Below, piece by piece: positions 9,852 through 14,801 of a stretch of 14,801 nucleotides of DNA. Source of the DNA: Mycoplasmataceae bacterium (GTDB lineage: Bacteria; Bacillota_I; Bacilli_A; Mycoplasmatales; Mycoplasmoidaceae). The notes below the pieces were generated by a model. That model was not told the DNA's origin. It saw only the letters and a list, made by a program, of their open reading frames with translations, and ran no database searches. Within the stretch, counting starts at the first letter, position 1, and the number at the start of each line of letters is the position of its first letter. The position numbers and the translations under genes were made by a program. The stretch spans positions 1 to 14,801 of the forward strand of contig JAHHTI010000018.1 of assembly GCA_020024735.1 (NCBI GenBank). The letters run 5' to 3'.

Positions 9852-10625
9852 TTATTTTAATTTAAAACAAGTTTTAGCGTTTTCTAAAAGCAGAATTTCT
9901 AATTCATCTATAGGTACTTTTCTTAATATCGATAATTCATTATTTGTATATTGTACATAGGAAGGAAGATTAGTTTTTCCACGAAAAGGAACAGGAGTAA
10001 GGAAAGGGGCATCTGTTTCACTTAAAAGTTTATCAGCAGGAACAATCTTAGCGATTTCTTTTAGTTCTTGTGCATTTTTAAAAGTAATAATTCCTGAGAA
10101 AGAAAGATAGCAACCTAGTTCTATATATTGTTTAGCATCTTCCATATTACCGGTAAAACAGTGAATAATTGTTCTTGGTAGAACAGTTTGTTGTTTTAAA
10201 AAAGCGATAGCATCATTATGAGCATCACGGATATGGAGAACTAGAGTGAGTTGATATTTAATAGCTAAATTAAAATGAAGTTGAAGGAATTTCATTTGTT
10301 TTTCTTGATTATATCCTTCGTAATGATAATCTAAACCAGTTTCACCAATAGCAATAATTTTTTTTGAATTTTGTAAATATAATTGTTCTAGTTGGTCAAT
10401 CACTGATTCATCATATAAATCTACATCATTTGGATGGATTCCAATGGTAGCATACATATTATTGTATTGTGAAGCAATTGTAACAGCTTTTTTTGAATCT
10501 TCTCAATTAGTACCCACTAAATTCATTAAGATATCAATGGTATTAATTTCACTTAGATAGCTATCTAAATTATCTATATAAGGTTCTATATTTAAATGAC
10601 AATGTGTGTCAAATAGTTTTCTCAT
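9852..10625 (-). CDS. tatD: TatD family metal-dependent hydrolase (putative DNase)
   Basis: This is a TIM-barrel metal-dependent nuclease; family members act as 3'-5' exonucleases or deoxyribonucleases in the cytoplasm, and the role here is assigned by family only. It is 257 aa, close to the mycoplasma homologue. The metal ligands are visible in order: DTHCH with His8 and His10, GETGLDYH with Glu95, LHIRDA with His131, IHCFTG with His155 and SETDAPFL with Asp205. One TGA is read as Trp at residue 41. The ATG at 10623-10625 overlaps the mnmE stop by 1 nt (TAATG) and follows GGGGA at suitable spacing, so translation is coupled. It is the last gene of the tmk-holB-mnmE-tatD block, the order known from M. 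genitalium. Confidence 0.93.
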
Positions 10626-11935
10626 TATTTCCCCAAACAAAATTTACTAAACATTTCGTCTAATTTATCATATGGTAATGTTTTACCTAAAAATTCATCA
10701 AAAGCAAGTAAGATGATTTCCAATTTTTGAATAATTAAATCTAATGGAACATCATTAGCTAGTTCATTGAGAATCAAATCAATATGGTAGACGATTTTAT
10801 TCATTAATTGAATTTGCCGTTCAGATTGCAAAATGATGGTATTGATTTTGTGATAGTCAATATGGTTAATTTTATCTTCAATTAGTTTTAATAAAGGGTC
10901 AATATTCTTGTCTTTGACTGAAATATTGATTTTACCAGGGAATGATTCAATATCAGCTTTATTGTAAACTTCAATGATTTTCTCTTTATCAATTAAGTCA
11001 CTAATATTAAATGTGTCTTGTAGACTATCTTTTAAATGAATAATTAGATCAGCACGATTAATAGCATCATATGATTTTTGAATTCCTAATTTTTCAATTT
11101 CATCATCAGTTACTCTAATTCCTGCTGTATCAATTAGTACGATTTTAATTCCGTTAAAGGTAATTTCAGATTCAATGACATCTCGCGTTGTTCCTTGAAT
11201 GTTACTAACAATTGCTTTTTCTTGTTGACTTAGTAAATTTAGAAGCGATGATTTACCCACATTAGGAGAACCGATAATAGCAATCTTAATACCTTTAATT
11301 AATGGTTGTAAATGATAAGTATTATTAATAATGGAATGAAGAGATGTTTTCACTTCCAATAGTGTTTCTTCAATAGTGGTAGCAGACATTTGGGGAATAT
11401 CATCATATTCAGGATAATCTATATTTACTTCAATACTACCAATAATAGAGAATATTTTTTCTCTTAACTTTAATATTTCATCACTATCTTTACCTAATGC
11501 ACCATTAATGGCGAAACTAGTAGCGATTTCATTATCAGCATGTATCAAACTATTAATGGACTCTATTTGTTGATAATTCATTTTTTTATTTAAAAGAGCA
11601 CGTTGACTAAATTCTCCATTCTTAGCCATTTCACAACCATGTTTAATTAATAAGTTAATAATTTGTTTGGCAACAATGATTCCACCGTGGCAATTAATTT
11701 CAATAAGATCTTCACCAGTATAACTTTTTGGTGCAATAAAGGTATTTAATAGCACATCATCAATCGGTTTTTGGTCACTATCAATAATTAAATTTCTTTG
11801 AATAACAAAACCTTTTTTGGCAATAGGACGTTCACATATTTTTTGTACAATATCATAACAATCATCACCAGACACTCTGATGATATGAATTGCACAATTA
11901 ACTAAACCAGTGGCAATTGCACAGATTGTTTTCAT
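10625..11935 (-). CDS. mnmE: tRNA uridine-5-carboxymethylaminomethyl synthesis GTPase MnmE
   Basis: With MnmG, this GTPase modifies the wobble uridine of certain tRNAs in the cytoplasm, using a methylene- or formyl-tetrahydrofolate-derived carbon. It is 436 aa, near the usual 450. An N-terminal folate-binding domain (about 1-115, with YTGEDLIEINCHGG at 72-85) is followed by a helical domain split by a GTPase domain. G1 is GSPNVGKS 222-229, G2/K-loop GTTRD 248-252, G3 DTAG 269-272 and G4 NKAD 325-328. The C-terminal catalytic motif is CLGK with Cys433. Odd point: the N-terminal ATPPGRGA-type segment of the family reads ATGLVNCA here. It contains no Trp. The start abuts the holB stop with no gap and follows GGAG 6 nt upstream. 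Confidence 0.96.
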   Translation of the reverse strand: MKTICAIATGLVNCAIHIIRVSGDDCYDIVQKICERPIAKKGFVIQRNLIIDSDQKPIDDVLLNTFIAPKSYTGEDLIEINCHGGIIVAKQIINLLIKHGCEMAKNGEFSQRALLNKKMNYQQIESINSLIHADNEIATSFAINGALGKDSDEILKLREKIFSIIGSIEVNIDYPEYDDIPQMSATTIEETLLEVKTSLHSIINNTYHLQPLIKGIKIAIIGSPNVGKSSLLNLLSQQEKAIVSNIQGTTRDVIESEITFNGIKIVLIDTAGIRVTDDEIEKLGIQKSYDAINRADLIIHLKDSLQDTFNISDLIDKEKIIEVYNKADIESFPGKINISVKDKNIDPLLKLIEDKINHIDYHKINTIILQSERQIQLMNKIVYHIDLILNELANDVPLDLIIQKLEIILLAFDEFLGKTLPYDKLDEMFSKFCLGK

Positions 11936-12724
11936 TTAATTCTCCAAAATTGATATTACTTTATTTGCTAATAATATTTTATTTAAATTTAAATGTAAAT
12001 ATTTTTTTAAATCTTTAATGGCTACTTTTTTATCAATATTTAAATAGAAAGCAATGATGTTTAAGTAAATAGCAATATGTTTATTTTCCATTTGCTTGAT
12101 TTTATTAATGAATTTGATTTGTTCAATAATATCCACTTTTTTAATGAAGTTTTGAATAAAATTGGTTTCTTCTTGTAGGTTAAAAAATTCGATAAAATCT
12201 TCATATTGGTTTTTAGAATCAAAACAATAGTTAATTAATTCATCATCCATTTTATTTTCATTAGTGACACGAATTTTTTGACATCTACTTCTAATTGTTT
12301 CAAGAACACTATTTTCATTTTTACAAAAGAATAAAGCAAAAGTTCCCTTAGGAGGTTCTTCCATAAATTTTAATAAAGCATTAGAGGATACTTTATTAGC
12401 ATTTTCAATATTAATAATGGTATATAATTTAACATCTTTATCTTCACCAGATGATAAGTTAAAAGTGCTTTGAATTTTCTTCACATCATCTTTTTGTAAT
12501 TGTTGTGAAGTGCAATCAATCACAACAAGATGAATATAGGAATGTAGATTAATTTTTTGACATCATTTACATTGATCACAAAATAATTTTTCATCACATA
12601 CTAAGGATTTTAAATAATTATTAATTAAAAGTTCATAGTCAATGCAACCATGACATTCAACTAATAGAGCATGCGGAAAAGTATAATTCTGTTTATAAAA
12701 AGTGATATATTCATTAAATTTCAT
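11936..12724 (-). CDS. holB: DNA polymerase III delta' subunit (clamp loader)
   Basis: This subunit of the clamp loader helps place the sliding clamp on DNA during replication; 262 aa. A cysteine cluster at Cys43, 49, 52 and 55 matches the zinc module of DnaX/delta' proteins but with 5 instead of the common 8 residues between the first two. The region has no Walker A motif, as expected for delta'. LLKFMEEPP (117-125) and the SRC motif (146-148, arginine finger in RSRCQ) are characteristic. One TGA is read as Trp at residue 54 within the cysteine cluster. The ATG at 12722-12724 overlaps the end of tmk by 11 nt; another ATG at 12714 is out of frame. The position between tmk and mnmE matches MG007. 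Confidence 0.9.
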
Positions 12725-13385
12725 AATAACGATATTTACCTTCTTTTAATTTATCATTAATAATTTTGATGATATCTTTAAAAATATCTTCAATCTTTTG
12801 ATTTCCTTCAACAGTTTTAATACGTTTTTTATTAGATTTGTTAATTAATTTATATCCTTCATAAACTTTTTGGTGAAACATTAGTGGAGCTTGATCTAAA
12901 TGATTAATTTCATTGGAACGGAATTTTTTAATTCTTTCTAAACCTATTTCTGGCGCTAAATCAATAAAAATTGTTAAGTCGGGTTCTAATTCTTGGATGG
13001 CAAAATCATTAATTTCCTTAACTTTTTTAATGCCGACTTCACGTCCCATTCCTTGATATGCAAGGGAAGAATCCACAAAACGGTCACAAACTACAATTTT
13101 ACCTTCGTTAAGGGCAGGTTTAATTAATTTATTAATATGTTCACAACGATTAGCTGCAAATAATAAAACTTCAGTATGAGCATCTAAGTCATTATGAGTT
13201 AGTAAAAGTTCTCGTATCTTTTGACAACTATCTACATAACTTCCACCAGGCTCACGAGTAAAAACACTTTCAATATTATGAGCATTAAAATATTCTTCCA
13301 ACTTTTTGCATATAGAAGTTTTTCCAGAACCTTCTGTTCCTTCAATAGTAATAAATAATCCTTGTTGTTGCTTTGGTTTATTCAT
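12714..13385 (-). CDS. tmk: Thymidylate kinase
   Basis: It phosphorylates dTMP to dTDP with ATP, an essential step of dTTP supply in the cytoplasm. It is 223 aa, slightly longer than the usual 205-210. The P-loop GTEGSGKT is at residues 16-23, the substrate motif TREPGG at 43-48, and the conserved CDRFVDSSLAYQG at 100-112 holds the DR-type motif. The lid region is lysine and arginine rich, at about 150-165. No TGA codon is present. The first codon ATG at 13383-13385 has no strong Shine-Dalgarno sequence but lies 8 nt inside the upstream small gene, suggesting coupled translation. holB begins inside its 3' end. Confidence 0.96.
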   Translation of the reverse strand: MNKPKQQQGLFITIEGTEGSGKTSICKKLEEYFNAHNIESVFTREPGGSYVDSCQKIRELLLTHNDLDAHTEVLLFAANRCEHINKLIKPALNEGKIVVCDRFVDSSLAYQGMGREVGIKKVKEINDFAIQELEPDLTIFIDLAPEIGLERIKKFRSNEINHLDQAPLMFHQKVYEGYKLINKSNKKRIKTVEGNQKIEDIFKDIIKIINDKLKEGKYRYYEI

Positions 13386-13635
13386 AATTAAAAGTTGATA
13401 TTAATTGTGCATTAACAATTTTTTCTACATAACCTCTTCTTTGCCCATATATTAAGACACCTCTAATATCTCTATCATTTAAGATATCTGGTAGCAGTTG
13501 TTGCTTATAAAATTCACGGTGAACTCTAAAAGCATCTCTTTCTTGTTTGTTAGTGTATCAAATAAAAAGGGTTGATGATGGTTCATCATAATAGATTTTA
13601 ACCACACTAGGTATTTTGGTAGGAAAATATAACAT
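13378..13635 (-). CDS. Unknown 85-aa protein, first gene of the tmk operon
   Basis: This small gene is open only with TGA read as Trp (FIWYTN, residue 27). The product is 85 aa, soluble-looking and rich in Tyr, Arg and Ile, with no signal peptide, membrane helix or cysteine motif. The segment DILNDRDIRGVLIYGQRRGY in its C-terminal half looks like a compact alpha/beta fold, but I do not recognise a family. The ATG at 13633-13635 follows GAGGA at 5 nt, the best ribosome-binding site of the operon, and the stop overlaps the tmk start by 8 nt. Strong start signal, tight coupling and even codon use make it a real gene. Its operon partners suggest a nucleotide or replication context only by association. 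Confidence 0.72.
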
Positions 13636-13650
13636 CTTGTCCTCTTTTTA

Positions 13651-13665
13651 ATTATATTATATAAT
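13651..13665. promoter_or_regulatory. Divergent overlapping -10 boxes
   Basis: In the 40-bp gap between two divergent genes, TATAAT occurs on the minus strand at 13656-13651 and on the plus strand at 13660-13665. The minus-strand copy would start the tmk operon near 13644. The plus-strand copy would start transcription near 13672, only a few bases before the ATG at 13676. No good -35 boxes are visible. Confidence 0.5.
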
Positions 13666-13675
13666 TATTACTAAT

Positions 13676-14026
13676 ATGAAATTTAGATATTGTCCTGGTA
13701 ATTATCCAACCCCAATGTTAGCTTATTATACTGAACCTAATCTTGAAGTATTTAAAGAATATTTAGGAGCAATGTCTGATACTTATAATATTATTCCTAA
13801 ATATATTGAAGGTAATAAGCATTATTGAAATATGAATGCATATGTTATTGTAAATGAACAAATGAACGAAGTACTTTCATTTAGTTTTATTGAATTTATC
13901 TATATTATTTATTTATTAAGAGTTATTAATAAGGAATTAATTATTAATATTGATGATGTGATTTATGAAACTAACAAGTCTGATTTTGAAGCATTATCAA
14001 CAGAGTTAGTGTTGATTAAAGAATAA
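13676..14026 (+). CDS. Unknown 116-aa protein
   Basis: This frame is continuous from the ATG at 13676 to the TAA at 14024-14026 when a TGA is read as Trp (HYWNM, residue 51). The N-terminus MKFRYCPGNYPTP is proline and aromatic rich. A hydrophobic stretch FSFIEFIYIIYLLRVI at about 72-87 could be an amphipathic or single membrane helix. The C-terminus is acidic. No Shine-Dalgarno sequence precedes the ATG, and a TATAAT ends only 10 nt before it, so the mRNA may be leaderless or nearly so. I do not recognise a family. An alternative internal ATG at 13832 would remove the conserved-looking start. Confidence 0.65.
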
Positions 14027-14086
14027 TCCTTAACATTATATTAAAATATTTATCCCTAAATATAGGATTCATATGTAGACATAGAC

Positions 14087-14104
14087 TATGCTCTTGTAAG
14101 CATA
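14087..14104. repeat. Inverted repeat in the hpf promoter region
   Basis: TATGCT (14087-14092) and AGCATA (14099-14104) are perfect inverted copies with a 6-nt centre. They overlap the expected -35 region of hpf, where an operator could act. The 6-bp arms are short enough for chance in this sequence. Confidence 0.35.
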
Positions 14105-14113
14105 ATATTGGGT

Positions 14114-14119
14114 TATAAT
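14114..14119 (+). promoter_or_regulatory. Candidate -10 box of hpf
   Basis: TATAAT here would start transcription near 14126, leaving room for the AAGGAG at 14137-14142. A second TATAAT at 14129-14134 would start inside that ribosome-binding site and is less likely. TTGTAA at 14094-14099 is a weak -35 with a short spacer. Confidence 0.5.
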
Positions 14120-14150
14120 AAAAGTAGATATAATTTAAGGAGTTTATTAT

Positions 14151-14450
14151 ATGAAATTTACTGTAAGATACGAAAATTTTGAAAAACCAATTGGTACTAA
14201 TGATTTTATTGAAAAGAAAATTCAAAAATTAGAAAAATTTAAACATCTTGATGAAACTGTTAAGATCAACATTGCATTAAGTCCTACTGGTTTTCAAACT
14301 AATATGGCAGTAATAGTGGATGATGTAAAAGAACCTGTAGCAGCTGATGCTGTTTCTCAAGATATTAATACTTCAATTGATGAATGTCTTGATAGATTGA
14401 TTGGACAAGTAATTAAGATTAAAGAAAAAAGAAGAGACAATAATCACTAA
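14151..14450 (+). CDS. hpf: Ribosome hibernation promoting factor, short form (HPF/RaiA family)
   Basis: This small protein binds the decoding centre of idle 30S subunits and protects ribosomes during slow growth. It is 99 aa, matching short HPF/RaiA proteins and lacking the C-terminal dimerisation domain of the long HPF usual in Firmicutes. The N-terminus MKFTVRYENFEKPIG is a first beta-strand, followed by the helix FIEKKIQKLEKF. The family-typical final helix is DINTSIDECLDRLIGQVIKI, then a basic tail KEKRR for rRNA contact. The ATG follows AAGGAG by 8 nt. It has its own promoter and a terminator directly behind, so it is monocistronic. Confidence 0.87.
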   Translation: MKFTVRYENFEKPIGTNDFIEKKIQKLEKFKHLDETVKINIALSPTGFQTNMAVIVDDVKEPVAADAVSQDINTSIDECLDRLIGQVIKIKEKRRDNNH

Positions 14451-14455
14451 AGAAC

Positions 14456-14470
14456 TTAGAGATTCTCTAA
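14456..14470. repeat. Short palindrome behind hpf
   Basis: TTAGAGA and TCTCTAA are perfect 7-bp inverted copies around one central T, 5 nt after the hpf stop. It lies just before the terminator and may add a second stem to the 3' end of the mRNA. Confidence 0.4.
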
Positions 14471-14477
14471 ATCAATG

Positions 14478-14512
14478 AAAAAAGTGCAACCTTAAATAGG
14501 ATGCACTTTTTA
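14478..14512 (+). terminator. Intrinsic terminator of hpf, possibly bidirectional
   Basis: AAAAAGTGCA (14479-14488) pairs with TGCACTTTTT (14502-14511) over 10 bp, with 2 further pairs after one mismatch and a loop of 7 nt. The T-run ends the stem on the plus strand and the A-run gives a T-run on the minus strand, so it could stop transcription from both sides. Confidence 0.85.
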
Positions 14513-14557
14513 ATATTAAATGTATTATTAGGAATACCTACTCTTTTATTTTAGCAT

Positions 14558-14579
14558 AAAAAATACTAAAAAAATACTA
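14558..14579. repeat. Tandem 11-bp A-tract repeat
   Basis: AAAAAATACTA occurs twice head to tail. An 11-bp period keeps both A-tracts nearly on the same face of the helix, which would bend DNA about 30-50 bp upstream of the lipoprotein -35 box. A further A-run is at 14594-14600. Confidence 0.6.
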
Positions 14580-14609
14580 GAATAATGTGGTTTAAAAAAA
14601 CACGCATTT

Positions 14610-14638
14610 TTAACAGTTTTTCCTTTATTATATATACT
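14610..14638 (+). promoter_or_regulatory. Promoter of the lipoprotein gene
   Basis: TTAACA at 14610-14615 is separated by exactly 17 nt from TATACT at 14633-14638, one of the best promoter matches in the window. Transcription would start near 14645, ahead of AGAGG at 14651-14655 and the ATG at 14661. Confidence 0.7.
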
Positions 14639-14660
14639 AGATAATATATTAGAGGTATAT

Positions 14661-14801
14661 ATGAATAAGAAAGTAAAAATTAGAAATATTGTATTAGGAG
14701 TAATGGCCGCTGGAGTGTTAGCAACAACACCTATTTTAGCTGTTTCATGTAGTGGTGGTTCATCACCACAAGTTACCCAACCAGTAATGAATGATGATAA
14801 A
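14661..14801 (+). CDS. Membrane-anchored lipoprotein, N-terminal part (3' end outside window)
   Basis: Only 47 codons are visible and no stop is reached. The N-terminus MNKKVKIRN is basic, followed by a hydrophobic core and a lipobox LAVSC with Cys30, then a Ser-Gly-rich linker typical of surface lipoproteins. The signal peptide plan (basic start, ATTPILAVSC) resembles abundant mycoplasma surface lipoproteins such as the P35 family of M. penetrans, but the mature part needed to decide is missing. AGAGG lies 5 nt before the ATG. It has its own strong promoter and is separated from hpf by a terminator. Confidence 0.8.
   Translation, partial: MNKKVKIRNIVLGVMAAGVLATTPILAVSCSGGSSPQVTQPVMNDDK

Noticed and set aside
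14016..14225. Open frame on the minus strand across the start of hpf
   Set aside because: It overlaps the hpf promoter and start on the opposite strand, has no ribosome-binding site and is mostly intergenic sequence.
14521..14660. tRNA or small RNA gene in the AT-rich gap before the lipoprotein
   Set aside because: No cloverleaf arms or GC-rich stems; the gap is explained by A-tracts and the promoter.

Overview
The window reads as a low-GC Mollicutes (mycoplasma-type) chromosome that uses UGA as tryptophan (genetic code 4). On the minus strand almost every long gene is continuous only if TGA is read through. TGA falls at conserved or ordinary Trp positions in oppF, oppD, oppBC, oppA, tatD, holB and the two small unknown genes, and reading continues in the same frame after each one. 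The extreme AT bias, a lipoprotein with a mycoplasma-style lipobox, and the block tmk-holB-mnmE-tatD (the order known from the Mycoplasma genitalium/pneumoniae group, MG006-MG009) all fit. A relative of the pneumoniae/Malacoplasma group is likely, but the genus is inference.

Layout. (1) 1-9596, minus strand: an oligopeptide ABC importer operon in the order oppA (lipoprotein binding protein, 947 aa), oppBC (the two permeases in one uninterrupted 875-codon frame), oppD (ATPase), oppF (ATPase with an insertion of about 500 residues), then a two-helix membrane protein cut by the window edge. Junctions overlap or are 1 nt apart, so this is one transcription unit. (2) 9597-9851: leader and promoter region of opp, with two mutually exclusive hairpins just before the oppA ribosome-binding site and a long inverted repeat behind tatD. 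(3) 9852-13635, minus strand: a tight housekeeping operon of an unknown 85-aa protein, tmk, holB, mnmE and tatD, every junction overlapping or abutting. (4) 13636-13675: a 40-bp divergent AT-rich promoter region. (5) 13676-14450, plus strand: an unknown 116-aa protein, then a short-form ribosome hibernation factor (HPF/RaiA) with its own promoter and a strong terminator. (6) 14513-14801, plus strand: a well-formed promoter preceded by phased A-tracts and the first 47 codons of a lipoprotein.

How the genes work together. The opp genes make one peptide importer: OppA captures peptides outside, OppB and OppC form the channel, and OppD and OppF hydrolyse ATP. Auxotrophic mycoplasmas depend on such importers. 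The second operon combines dTTP synthesis (tmk), the replication clamp loader (holB), tRNA wobble-uridine modification (mnmE) and a TatD-type nuclease.

The most unusual points are the in-frame OppB-OppC fusion with a roughly 230-residue cytoplasmic linker, a winged-helix-like stretch in that linker, and the alternative hairpins in the opp leader. No CRISPR array, transposase, rRNA or tRNA was recognised.
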